A stretch of 64,000 nucleotides of DNA from Clostridiales bacterium (lineage in GTDB: Bacteria > Bacillota > Clostridia > Peptostreptococcales > Anaerovoracaceae): positions 1,764,929 through 1,828,928 of the forward strand of contig CP042469.1 in assembly GCA_015243575.1 (NCBI GenBank), in the 5' to 3' direction. Positions 36,159 to 44,617 of this stretch are shown here, in pieces. How positions within the stretch are numbered: the stretch's first letter is position 1; every line of letters begins with the position of its first letter. A program made the translations under genes and the position numbers. The notes beneath the pieces are model-generated. The model was not told where the DNA came from. It saw nothing but the letters and a program-made list of their open reading frames with translations, and made no database searches.

Positions 36159-36408
36159 GACCGCAGGACGCAGCGTTACTGGGCGTAACGCAAGGGCGAG
36201 AACGTTGCAGGCGCTCAAATTTCGCGTGTTGTACTTTGTCAAAGAAGGGTATATATCAATAATCATTAACCTATTAAATCTTTAACCCTTTCATTTTAAT
36301 CTCTTTCTTCATATTATGTCAAGAAAATATACAATTCAATCAGTTTCATTGTACTGATTGTAACGATTGCGAGCTTTTGATCTCAGACTTTACAAACCAG
36401 AACTGGAA

Positions 36409-37020
36409 TTAAAGATCGAAGAAGTCGGATTTTTTTCTGATCCGGCTCATGATGTCATAGATTACATCGGTACGATAGCCGAGTGAAGAAAGTCTCCTGC
36501 CAATTTTCGCAATGGTTTTATCATCGATTTCCCTGGGGATGTTTTCTCCGCCTTCATCAAAGCTTTCTCCGTTACTGCCGGAATTGATGAGTTCTGCTGC
36601 TGCATAAAATGAACTCTTTGCATGCAGAATTTTCTGCGCCTCTTTCATTGCTGCTTCTTTTTCTGCATCCTTGCCGAAGCCTTCCTTAACGATTTCTTGT
36701 ATCAAGGCGGGGTCAAGTCCCTTATCTTTGAGCTCCGCGGCAACGCGTCCAGGACCGCGACCTTTGCCCATTGCGTACCGAAGATAATTTTCACAATAAC
36801 GGAAATCATCAAGGTAACCAAGTTCTATCAATTCTGCGATCGCAACATCGATTTCCTCCCTGTCAAAGTCTCTTGAAGCTAGATGCTGTCTAACTTCATG
36901 AACACTTCTGTCCCTCCGGTTTAAAAACAGCAATGCTGTATCGCGGCAATCAAAGGAACTGATTTTCTGGCTTCCGTTATTCTCCTTATTTTTTTCAATC
37001 CTCTTTCTTTCAATACTCAT
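36409..37020 (-). CDS. recX: Regulatory protein RecX
   Basis: A 203-residue RecX protein. The core triple-helical repeats are visible as RRDRSVHEVRQHLASRDFDREEIDVAIAEL, then YLDDFRYCENYLRYAMGKGRGPGRVAAEL and a third unit ending RRLSSLGYRTDVIYDIMSRI. RecX binds RecA filaments and limits their activity. The N-terminal ~25 residues are basic and rich in Asn/Glu, longer than usual. It lies 54 bp after the MBL-fold gene on the same strand, and recA is not in the window. Confidence 0.88.
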   Translation of the reverse strand: MSIERKRIEKNKENNGSQKISSFDCRDTALLFLNRRDRSVHEVRQHLASRDFDREEIDVAIAELIELGYLDDFRYCENYLRYAMGKGRGPGRVAAELKDKGLDPALIQEIVKEGFGKDAEKEAAMKEAQKILHAKSSFYAAAELINSGSNGESFDEGGENIPREIDDKTIAKIGRRLSSLGYRTDVIYDIMSRIRKKSDFFDL

Positions 37021-37074
37021 GTTGTCAGATATCCCTTTCGACTGTCACAATGCAGTTAGAACTTTATTCCCATT

Positions 37075-37920
37075 TTAAAAGATGAGCTGATCTCCCACTC
37101 CCGCTGGAATACAGCGGCTGCCCAGCCTCAGTTTGAGTCCGCAGATACCTTCCATGCCAGTGCAGTGTACCGGTATGACATACTCCATCTCTTCTGCAGC
37201 AATCTGATCCAGGATTTGATTTAAATCATCACCCTTCGTATGATACAGATGCATACCTGCCAGCAGTCCAAGGATCTTTTCGCCTGGGAACAGCTCCTTT
37301 GCATAGGAAATACATGGAATCACACCGGTATGGCTGCATCCAGAAAAAATAAAAATCCCCCTACCGGTTTCTCGATCCCCTTTTAATCGTATTGCCAGAA
37401 ACTGCTCGTGATTCATCTCATCCGGTCTTAATTCGCCATCCTGCCCTTTGATATAAAATTGCTCTGTGGGAGTGAAAACATCTGTCTTAGGTATGGTTCC
37501 GGAGATTACGATGTCATTTGTCAGCCAAAGGGGTCCCTCTGTAAGGATTAATCTACCTTGCAGCATTTTCTTTTCCTCTTCTGTCCAGCGTATCCCACAG
37601 CTTTCTTCATCCAGCTTTCCATCCTCCATACCATATGTAGCTCCAAAAGCTTCCTTATGGATATAAATTGGTGCATTTTTATTCAATTTGCAGAAGGATG
37701 GTATCCCGCCTGTATGATCGTAATGACCGTGACTGATGACCGCCGCGTCTGCTTGTGTAAGGTCAATCTTTAATTTATCTGCATTATCAAGATATAACTG
37801 AGAACCTCCCATATCAAAAACCAGCGTCTTCTCATCCGTCTCAATATAGACTGCCAGCCCATGCTCTGCCATGCATTCCGTATGATTGGTTCTGTTTTCA
37901 CTTAGTATTTGGATTCTCAT
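37075..37920 (-). CDS. MBL-fold metallo-hydrolase
   Basis: A 281-residue metallo-beta-lactamase-fold protein. The metal motif HxHxDH is HGHYDH in VISHGHYDHTGG, and a later His is in FSGCSHTGV; GMHLYHT near the C-terminus supplies another ligand. The sequence is of the group annotated as 7,8-dihydropterin-6-methyl-4-aminobenzene-phosphate synthase-like in anaerobes, though activity on that compound is not established here. It starts directly after the DMT transporter stop (TAG-ATG) with RBS GGAGAG, so the two are co-transcribed. Confidence 0.88.
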   Translation of the reverse strand: MRIQILSENRTNHTECMAEHGLAVYIETDEKTLVFDMGGSQLYLDNADKLKIDLTQADAAVISHGHYDHTGGIPSFCKLNKNAPIYIHKEAFGATYGMEDGKLDEESCGIRWTEEEKKMLQGRLILTEGPLWLTNDIVISGTIPKTDVFTPTEQFYIKGQDGELRPDEMNHEQFLAIRLKGDRETGRGIFIFSGCSHTGVIPCISYAKELFPGEKILGLLAGMHLYHTKGDDLNQILDQIAAEEMEYVIPVHCTGMEGICGLKLRLGSRCIPAGVGDQLIF

Positions 37921-38898
37921 CTATAACTCTCCTTCTTTTTTTGCCATGGATGGCATGCTTAGGCCTACAACACCGATGATGATCAATACCGTACACAGAA
38001 TATGATAGAATTCCAATGGTTCTCCTAAAACGATCACACCCGCTACAATGGAAATCGCTGTGGAAAGATTTCCGAATATCGTCGCTTTTACCGCCTCCAT
38101 ATGAGCAAGCATGTAGGCCATAAGCATAGCTGAAATCAAGGTGGACGGAATCCCCAGATACAATGTCGCCAATATAAAGTCCGAATGGGTCAGGGGATCA
38201 AAGTAGCTTCCCAGCGTTCCATTCTTAAGACCAAATAAAATCATTGCAAGATTAAACAGGATACAGCCTCCGGCTGTGATAAAAAAAGTGATTTCAAACG
38301 GTTGATAGATCTTTCTCACATATCTCATCATCACATTGCTGATTGCCATAAAAATGCTCGCCAGAAACAGTATGACAAGACCGATCAGATTGACAGTAAG
38401 GTCTGTGGATCCCAGCACAAACATCAGGATAACAGCTGCCACTGAAAGGCAGACAAAGATATTCTGCTTCCAACTCGTACTCTCCTTCAAAAAAAAGCCT
38501 GCAATGATCTTTGCCAAAATCGGTATGATCGCAAAAAGAATCCCGCTTTCAATAGAAGTTGCAAACAAAAGTCCTATGGTCTGTAAAATCATGAAGCCAA
38601 CATAAAATCCGGCGGTCAAAGCAAGCTTGATACGTGGCTTCTCCTTCAGATTAATTTTGACAACCCCGAAGAGAACAACAACTAAGGCCGCAAGAAATGC
38701 AAAATTAAATCGGTAGGTCAAGGTTTCCAGAGGCGTTGCTATGGAAACGCAGGTTTTTACTCCAATAAATGAGAATCCGACGATAAAGGAAAATAGTACG
38801 GCGCTGCCATAGACCTTGATATTTCCAGGCGTTTGTCCCTGCTCTCCTTCTGCTGCCTTCCTCTTTTCGGTTTTAATTGAAATTGACTTCTTGCTCAT
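37921..38898 (-). CDS. DMT/EamA family transporter
   Basis: A 325-residue ten-helix transporter with two EamA repeats, preceded by a short basic, hydrophilic N-terminus (about 25 residues). Repeat 1 shows GFSFIGVKTCVSIATPLETLTYRF and repeat 2 ILFLASIFMAISNVMMRYV. It probably exports a metabolite. It is the first gene of a possible three-gene unit with the MBL-fold hydrolase and recX. Three imperfect direct repeats occupy its upstream region (38928-39016). The ribosome binding site is weak. Confidence 0.85.
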   Translation of the reverse strand: MSKKSISIKTEKRKAAEGEQGQTPGNIKVYGSAVLFSFIVGFSFIGVKTCVSIATPLETLTYRFNFAFLAALVVVLFGVVKINLKEKPRIKLALTAGFYVGFMILQTIGLLFATSIESGILFAIIPILAKIIAGFFLKESTSWKQNIFVCLSVAAVILMFVLGSTDLTVNLIGLVILFLASIFMAISNVMMRYVRKIYQPFEITFFITAGGCILFNLAMILFGLKNGTLGSYFDPLTHSDFILATLYLGIPSTLISAMLMAYMLAHMEAVKATIFGNLSTAISIVAGVIVLGEPLEFYHILCTVLIIIGVVGLSMPSMAKKEGEL

Positions 38899-38927
38899 TA
38901 TAATACTACTGCCTTTCTTTTAATAAC

Positions 38928-39016
38928 TGCTTGATCTTACAGGTCAATATTTTTGTTCCTTCTGCCTGATTTTACAGGACAAGGTTTGTTCATTCTGCTT
39001 CATTTTATGGAATGTG
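38928..39016. repeat. Three imperfect ~34-bp direct repeats upstream of a DMT gene
   Basis: TGCTTGATCTTACAGGTCAA (38928), TGCCTGATTTTACAGGACAA (38963) and TGCTTCATTTTATGGAAT (38996) are direct repeats spaced 35 and 33 bp. They sit 30-120 bp upstream of the DMT transporter start on the opposite strand, where promoter or operator sites would be. No known operator was recognised. Confidence 0.5.
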
Positions 39017-39049
39017 ACAGTTCGCTTTCGATATCATTCCTGGATCGTT

Positions 39050-39697
39050 TCAAGGTCGTTGATCTGGAGCCAGAATAATTGTCTGGGATATGGCATTACC
39101 GCTTTTACAGCAATATGCAGCCTTGATCTCGGAAGAAATCTCATTGAAACCAATGATGTATGAACATTTGCGATCCGCGTCTTCTTGCTGGTGCCGCACT
39201 TCCTGAAGAAGCGTTTCTTTCGTTGCAACAGAAAAGGTACGCAATCCTTCCGAAAGACCTGTCCCCAAATATTTCACATAGGCTTCCTTCCTGACCCAGA
39301 TCTCGTAAAAGCCCGAAAGGCCATTTTGAAGTACATATTGATATTCTTCCTCGGTAAAGAAGCGTGCTGCAATTCCTTCAAAGTTTTTTCTGTGGCGGAT
39401 GACTTCCAAGTCAAAGCCCACTTCTTCCTCTGCCATCAGACAGCTCCACCAGTTTCCAGAATGACTGACAGAAAAAAAGATATCGTTGCGCCCTTCAAAA
39501 TAGGGTTTGCCCCTGGAGTCCCGCAAAACAGTGATTTTTTCCCGTTCAGCCGATGCTAGAACAAGCCCTGCCCTGCAAATGAAATCCTTAAGGGCCAGAA
39601 CAGCCATATGATTACTATATTCCGTGGAAGGGAAACGGTTTTCAGTATTTTCCGTATCTTTATTTGTTTCATCGATAGGATACAAGTACAAATGCAT
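39050..39697 (-). CDS. 4'-phosphopantetheinyl transferase, Sfp type
   Basis: A 215-residue Sfp-type phosphopantetheinyl transferase. The Mg-binding motif is VGFDLEVIRH, and the second conserved motif is FYEIWVRKEAYVKYLGTGL (W-x2-KEA). ISVSHS-like FFSVSHSGNWWSCLM is in the CoA-binding region. The enzyme activates acyl or peptidyl carrier proteins by transferring the CoA arm. No polyketide or peptide synthase is in the window, so it may serve fatty-acid synthesis or a cluster elsewhere. RBS AGAGG. Confidence 0.9.
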   Translation of the reverse strand: MHLYLYPIDETNKDTENTENRFPSTEYSNHMAVLALKDFICRAGLVLASAEREKITVLRDSRGKPYFEGRNDIFFSVSHSGNWWSCLMAEEEVGFDLEVIRHRKNFEGIAARFFTEEEYQYVLQNGLSGFYEIWVRKEAYVKYLGTGLSEGLRTFSVATKETLLQEVRHQQEDADRKCSYIIGFNEISSEIKAAYCCKSGNAISQTIILAPDQRP

Positions 39698-39830
39698 GTT
39701 CTACCTCTTATGATCTGATGTTATTAGAATGAATCATACAAAATTAGGAATGATTCAATATCCCCTAATTATACACGGATTTCCTCTTATTTTACAGTAC
39801 ATTTCAATATTATGCCACGTTCAACCAAAA

Positions 39831-39872
39831 GAAAAAGAGCTGTTTCCCCTCGCGCTATGAGAGAAACAGCTC
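39831..39872 (-). terminator. Terminator after the amino-acid permease gene
   Basis: On the minus strand GAGCTGTTTC and GAAACAGCTC pair perfectly around a 16-base loop and are followed by TTTTTCTTTT. It lies about 220 bp past the permease stop, after the repeat at 39935. Confidence 0.7.
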
Positions 39873-39905
39873 CACTATTCAATTTAATACTATTCTCAAT
39901 TAATT

Positions 39906-40020
39906 GGATAGACAACTACGTTGTCTATCCGCGGCGTTGCCGTTTTGCCGCAGCTTTAGCTGCAATGGCAAAACGGACAGCGTAGGGAGCTTCGCTCCCA
40001 TAGGAGGCAAAGCCGTTGCC
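39906..40020. repeat. Hairpin plus dispersed repeat, copy D
   Basis: A perfect 11-bp inverted repeat (GGATAGACAAC-tac-GTTGTCTATCC, 39906-39930) leads into a copy of the dispersed repeat (39935-40020) in the orientation opposite to the 16967 array. It contains GCAGCTTTAGCTGC and GGGAGCTTCGCTCCC hairpins and ends AGCCGTTGCC. Downstream, GAAAACA and TGTTTTC segments (40023-40078) can form two mutually exclusive hairpins. Confidence 0.72.
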
Positions 40021-40095
40021 GAGGAAAACAGTATCGTATTGTTTTCAAATAATTCTATGTTTTATTTGAAAACAGTATAAGAGATTATGAGGCAT

Positions 40096-41541
40096 TTATG
40101 CACTTTTTTCAAGGCGATCACCGCTGATGCTCTGTGCTCTGATGGATTCTTCCGAAGGAACCCACAAAGTTCCTTTCTTCTCCTTGTATTTACCTACAAT
40201 CCAAAGGATAAAGAACATTGGCACACCAAGAACTGCTGTAAGCCGTGCAGTGTCATCAAAGAACTGAGCGATGATGACGATGATGCACAGAATTGCCGCG
40301 ATATAGCTGCCCACTGGATAGAAAGGAGCTTTGAACTTCAAATTCGTAAGGTCGAAGCCTCTTTTCACAAGCTGCTTTCTGAAGTTGATATGGCTCACAC
40401 AGATGCCGATCCAGGCAAATAGTACCGTGATAGCACTTGCAGATACCAGTAGGACATAAACCTTGTCCGGGCTGATAAACTTGCTCAGGAATGCTGCGCC
40501 GCCCATACATCCCGTAAGGATAAGTGCAGGCACCGGGACGCCTCTCTTATTGACGTTTGCGAAGATCTTCGGTGCTTTTCCCTCCTTAGCCATAGCAAAT
40601 ACCATTCGGCTGGATGCGTATAAACCTGCATTGGCACAGGACAGCGTTGAGGTCAGTACAACAAAGTTCATTAACGTTGCCGCTGCAGGAATGCCAATCT
40701 TTGAAAACACAAGAGTGAATGGACTGATTTCCACGGTTCCCTCTTGCCACGGAATTAACGCTGCAACCATGAAGGTTGAACCTATATAAAAGATTGCAAT
40801 ACGAACGAACACTGTCTTGACTGCTTTGGGGATCGTCTTTTCTGGATTTTCACCTTCTCCGGCTGCAATTCCAACAATTTCAGTACCTAGGTAGCAAAAT
40901 ACTGCTGTAAAGGAAACAACCAGTGCTGCGCTGATTCCTTTGGGGAACAGTCCGCCTTCAGAGCCCACAAAGTTTGAGAATCCAATTGGGCCTTCTCCTC
41001 CCATTACGCCGGTCATCATTCCAATGCCAACAATCAGAAAGGACACAACTGCGATAACTTTGATGGATGCAAACCAAAATTCCGCTTCTCCATAAGCTTT
41101 TGCAGACATCAAATTCAGCCCCAGAACAATAACAACAAAAATGATACTCCAAATCCAGCTCGGGACATCGGGGAACCAGTATTTCATAATGAGTGCCGAA
41201 GCTACGACTTCAATTCCTACAACCACAGCCCAACTGAACCAGTAACACCAACCAATGGAAAATCCAAAAGAGGGGCTGACATACAGGCTACTGTATGTTT
41301 GAAAGGAACCTGCACATGGCAGATAGGTCGCCATTTCTCCGAGACTCATAATGATAAAATAGATCATTACTGCCACGAACAGATAGGCGGCAACAAGACC
41401 GCCGGGTCCTGCTTGATTTAATGCATAACCGGTAGACAGAAACAATGCTGTTCCAATCGATCCGCCGATGGCAATCATGGTCAGGTGCCTCTGCTTCAAG
41501 TTTCGTTTCAACTGACCCTGACCAACTTGCTTTTCTTCCAT
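40096..41541 (-). CDS. Amino-acid permease (AAT/APC type)
   Basis: From the ATG at 41541 (GGAGG 9 bases upstream) this is a 481-residue, twelve-helix permease. The N-terminal signature RHLTMIAIGGSIGTALFLSTGYA and the following NQAGPGG are typical of the AAT group that includes LysP and related importers. The basic tail ends at KKGTLWVPSEESIRAQS. It imports an amino acid by proton symport; which one is not clear. The gene lies behind a sigma-54 promoter (41591-41606) and next to an NtrC-type regulator operon, so it is a likely target. Residues before Met23 of the longer frame are unsupported. Confidence 0.88.
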   Translation of the reverse strand: MEEKQVGQGQLKRNLKQRHLTMIAIGGSIGTALFLSTGYALNQAGPGGLVAAYLFVAVMIYFIIMSLGEMATYLPCAGSFQTYSSLYVSPSFGFSIGWCYWFSWAVVVGIEVVASALIMKYWFPDVPSWIWSIIFVVIVLGLNLMSAKAYGEAEFWFASIKVIAVVSFLIVGIGMMTGVMGGEGPIGFSNFVGSEGGLFPKGISAALVVSFTAVFCYLGTEIVGIAAGEGENPEKTIPKAVKTVFVRIAIFYIGSTFMVAALIPWQEGTVEISPFTLVFSKIGIPAAATLMNFVVLTSTLSCANAGLYASSRMVFAMAKEGKAPKIFANVNKRGVPVPALILTGCMGGAAFLSKFISPDKVYVLLVSASAITVLFAWIGICVSHINFRKQLVKRGFDLTNLKFKAPFYPVGSYIAAILCIIVIIAQFFDDTARLTAVLGVPMFFILWIVGKYKEKKGTLWVPSEESIRAQSISGDRLEKSA

Positions 41542-41590
41542 CCTATTATCCTCCTGAAAAATTAAGATATTGATTACGCCTCTTTTATAG

Positions 41591-41606
41591 AGCAAGAACT
41601 TTGCCA
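41591..41606 (-). promoter_or_regulatory. Sigma-54 (-24/-12) promoter of the amino-acid permease
   Basis: The minus strand reads TGGCAAAGTTCTTGCT. The invariant GG and GC are exactly 10 bases apart, and the flanks TGGCA and TTGC match the consensus. It ends about 50 bp before the permease ATG. The neighbouring NtrC-family regulator supplies the activator such a promoter needs. Confidence 0.75.
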
Positions 41607-41727
41607 TAATATTTCATGAGAATAAAAATGTCGTAATACTTTTTCAGAATTCACAGAAAGCTTTGAAAAATCAAAAGGATTGGACCAGTGAAAAAGCAGG
41701 ATATCCAAAAGGAAGTAATGTAAATAA

Positions 41728-41749
41728 AGAAAACCCGCAATTCTGCGAG
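41728..41749 (-). terminator. Terminator after the APC permease gene
   Basis: On the minus strand CTCGCA and TGCGGG pair around GAAT, followed by TTTTCTTTATTT. It lies 42 bp after the APC permease stop and separates the regulatory operon from the downstream sigma-54-driven permease gene. Confidence 0.6.
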
Positions 41750-41790
41750 CGTTAGGAATGAAAAATTGTGCTGACTCAATGCAATATTCT

Positions 41791-43233
41791 TCAAATTTCT
41801 CTGGAATAGGCCTCTCCGAACATCAGCAATTCCCGTTCCTGATCTGTAATTCTTTCTCTCCTGTAGATCACCATCGAGGAGACGAGAAAGATGATCCCCA
41901 GCACGATCCAAGAAAGGACAAGTGCCCATTCATAAGGCCAAAGGAGGGAGTTGGGGCTAAAGGGCGTGTACCAAAACAGAAAAAACAGAGCGGTAACCAC
42001 AGCGCCAATTCCAACCAGCTTTCCTTTTTTTACGGTATAATGTTTCCTCAGCCCCGGTTCTTTTTTTCTGATCCGCAAGTAGGAAATCGAAACCATCAGA
42101 TAAACGATAACGGTTCCAAAGGCTGCCGCATCCACTAGCCATACCAGTGCATTTTCACCTAAGAGAGGAGAAAAACAGCAGATTATACCTACAAAAACAA
42201 TGGAAACCACCGGGGTCTGAAAGCGAGGATGCACCCACCCGAAAAAATTGGGAAGCATTTTCGATCTTCCCATAGCAAAGAGCATTCGAGATGCACCCAC
42301 GATAAAACCGTTCCAACTTGTAATAATTCCGCAGATTCCTCCGATAATCAGAAGTTTTGAAATACTTGCAGACTCATAGGCAAACGCCGCTGAATCAGCA
42401 GCAGGTATCAGTAGCAGTCCCCGAAGTTCCGGTGGAGAAGATACCGAGGTTCCAAGTATGATAAGGATATACCAGGCACTTGCACATGAAATAGAAAAGA
42501 TCAGTACCTTGGCAATATCCCGCAAAGGCATATTCATTTCTTCTGCTGACTTTGAAACTATATCAAAGCCCAGATACATGGACGGGGCCATGAGAAGAAC
42601 CACACCGATGCCTTTCCAATTTGTGATGGCCGGAGTCATAAAGCGAATGTCTCCAAATGAAATGCCCCCTAAAACGTAGATCATACCGATTACGATCATA
42701 ACAAGAACAAGCAAAATCTGAAATACCGCTACCGGTTTCACTCCCATGATATTTAGGGCAGTAAGAATTACTGCACCAATCATTCCGACGGCAGACCAAG
42801 ACAAGTACACGTCAAAGCCGGCAACACTCCAAAGCAATCCCAGCTTGGACATCGGATGAAGATAATCAAATGCTGTAGACAGAGCGATCCCCTCCCACGC
42901 TGCAACGCTGATATAAGCGAAGGATATGGTCCAACCGGTAATCCATGACCCCACATAGCCCAAACCTCGATAGGAAAACGCCAGTTCTCCTCCGGCAAGA
43001 GGAAATGCAGAAGTAAGCTCTGCATATGTCAATCCAACGAAGATGCACAGTACTCCACCGATCAAAAACGCGGCCATAGCCCCAAGAACGCCAGCTGCTT
43101 CAATCCATTGCACAGGAAGCATAATCCAGCCCCAGCCAACCATGGTTCCGAAGGCCATGGCGAAAATTTCCACTCTTCCAAGGGATCGCTTCAGGATTTG
43201 ACGCTGTGACTTTCCATGCCGCTCATTCTTCAT
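41791..43233 (-). CDS. APC family amino-acid/amine permease
   Basis: A roughly 480-residue, twelve-helix transporter of the amino acid-polyamine-organocation superfamily. The start region LKRSLGRVEIFAMAFGTMVGWGWIML corresponds to the glycine-rich substrate-binding helix 1. FPLAGGELAFSYRGLG is the typical helix 3 motif. It may import an amino acid or ethanolamine-like amine. It is the last gene of an operon with yerC, a histidine kinase and an NtrC-type regulator. The ATG at 43233 overlaps the regulator stop by 11 bp. A longer frame to 43272 is possible, and neither start has a strong RBS. Confidence 0.8.
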   Translation of the reverse strand: MKNERHGKSQRQILKRSLGRVEIFAMAFGTMVGWGWIMLPVQWIEAAGVLGAMAAFLIGGVLCIFVGLTYAELTSAFPLAGGELAFSYRGLGYVGSWITGWTISFAYISVAAWEGIALSTAFDYLHPMSKLGLLWSVAGFDVYLSWSAVGMIGAVILTALNIMGVKPVAVFQILLVLVMIVIGMIYVLGGISFGDIRFMTPAITNWKGIGVVLLMAPSMYLGFDIVSKSAEEMNMPLRDIAKVLIFSISCASAWYILIILGTSVSSPPELRGLLLIPAADSAAFAYESASISKLLIIGGICGIITSWNGFIVGASRMLFAMGRSKMLPNFFGWVHPRFQTPVVSIVFVGIICCFSPLLGENALVWLVDAAAFGTVIVYLMVSISYLRIRKKEPGLRKHYTVKKGKLVGIGAVVTALFFLFWYTPFSPNSLLWPYEWALVLSWIVLGIIFLVSSMVIYRRERITDQERELLMFGEAYSREI

Positions 43234-44617
43234 TTGATGAACCCGTACGATCCGGATGTTCTTTGATTCCATACTCCGAAATCTTATTGAATAAATGCCG
43301 CGTACTGATATCTAGTTCTTTTGCAGTCTTTGTTATATTAAAGAGGTTTTTCTTCAGCGCATTTTGAATATATTTTGATTCAACCCCTCTCCGGATATCT
43401 TTCAAGGAACGATTTCCTTCAAACAGTTCCTCCAGCTCCCCTGATTCACTTCGATAAACCAAATTGGAAATGCTGTCAGCACTGATTTTTCCATCATCAG
43501 ATAGGACTGCCATTCTCTCAATCATGTTTTTCAATTCACGAATATTACCGGGATAATGGTACCGCATCAGAAACGATGATACCTCATCATCCATCGTAAT
43601 CTTTTCCAGTCCAAGGGAAATTCGAACCTTATTAAGAAAGTAACGGATCAGTTCCGGCAGGTCTTCTTTCCGCTGTCTAAGAGGCGGAATCTGGATAATG
43701 ATGGTACTCAGGCGATAGAAAAGGTCTTCACGAAAACGTCCTTCTTTGATCTCCTTTTCCAAATCCTTGTTCGTTGCAGAGATCAATCGGAAATCCACCT
43801 TAATATCGGTATTACTGCCGATTCGATTGACTGTTTTTGTTTCGATTGCTCTGAGAAGCTTTGCCTGTGTGGATGGCGGCACATCTCCGATTTCATCTAA
43901 AAAAAGAGAACCCGCCTCCGCTGCCTCAAACCGGCCAATCCGTGTGGATGCTGCCCCTGTAAAGGAACCTTTTTCATGACCAAACAGCTCTGATTCCAAT
44001 AGGCTATCTGAAAAAGTATGACAATTGGTCGCATAAAAATGGTTTTTACTGCGATTGCTTCCTCTGTGGATATATTGAGCAATAACTTCCTTGCCGGATC
44101 CCGATTCCCCTAACAAAAGAATATTCGCATCGCTCTTTGCTGCCTTCGCTGCTATATTCAGAACGTCTGCAAACACTCTGCTCTTAGTATTCAGCATATA
44201 TTCCCCTGAAAGTGAGTCAGATTGAGAAGCTTCCTTATTCTGAATTTGCGAAAGCTTTTTGATATTTTGAATTTCTCTCAGAAGATCTTCCGGATCACTT
44301 CCCTTGATCACATATGTAAACGCTCCCTGCTTCATGGCTTTTACTGCGTTTTCTATGGTGCCATATGCTGTGAGAATGATAAAATTCATATCGGGCCTTA
44401 CAGCCTTCACCGCTTTCAGTAAAGCGCTACCATCCATTTCCGGCATGATCAAATCAGAAACAATCAGATCAAAATCTTCTGATTTCAGCAGTTCCAAAAC
44501 CTCTTTAGCCCGAATACATTGGGTTACATGATATCCCTCAGCCTGCAGTACCATTGCAAGAACATCGCAATGAGCTGCTTCATCATCCACAACTAAAATT
44601 TTAAGATTTTCATCCAT
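43223..44617 (-). CDS. NtrC-family sigma-54-dependent response regulator
   Basis: A 464-residue response regulator. The receiver domain spans residues about 1-120 with acceptor Asp55 (LIVSDLIMPEMDG). A AAA+ domain follows with Walker A GESGSGKE and the sigma-54 contact loop GSFTGA in place of GAFTGA. The C-terminal Fis-type helix-turn-helix (about 430-464) includes LKKNLFNITKTAKELDISTRHLFNKI. The sensor kinase is encoded immediately upstream with an 8-bp overlap, and a permease follows. A sigma-54 promoter lies beyond at 41591, so the regulator probably controls amino-acid uptake. Confidence 0.92.
   Translation of the reverse strand: MDENLKILVVDDEAAHCDVLAMVLQAEGYHVTQCIRAKEVLELLKSEDFDLIVSDLIMPEMDGSALLKAVKAVRPDMNFIILTAYGTIENAVKAMKQGAFTYVIKGSDPEDLLREIQNIKKLSQIQNKEASQSDSLSGEYMLNTKSRVFADVLNIAAKAAKSDANILLLGESGSGKEVIAQYIHRGSNRSKNHFYATNCHTFSDSLLESELFGHEKGSFTGAASTRIGRFEAAEAGSLFLDEIGDVPPSTQAKLLRAIETKTVNRIGSNTDIKVDFRLISATNKDLEKEIKEGRFREDLFYRLSTIIIQIPPLRQRKEDLPELIRYFLNKVRISLGLEKITMDDEVSSFLMRYHYPGNIRELKNMIERMAVLSDDGKISADSISNLVYRSESGELEELFEGNRSLKDIRRGVESKYIQNALKKNLFNITKTAKELDISTRHLFNKISEYGIKEHPDRTGSSNEE

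Noticed and set aside
35802-36285. T-box leader upstream of ileS, and short frames there
   Set aside because: The conserved T-box sequence (GGTGGTACC type) is absent; the region holds hairpin repeats, and the frames are repeat-derived.
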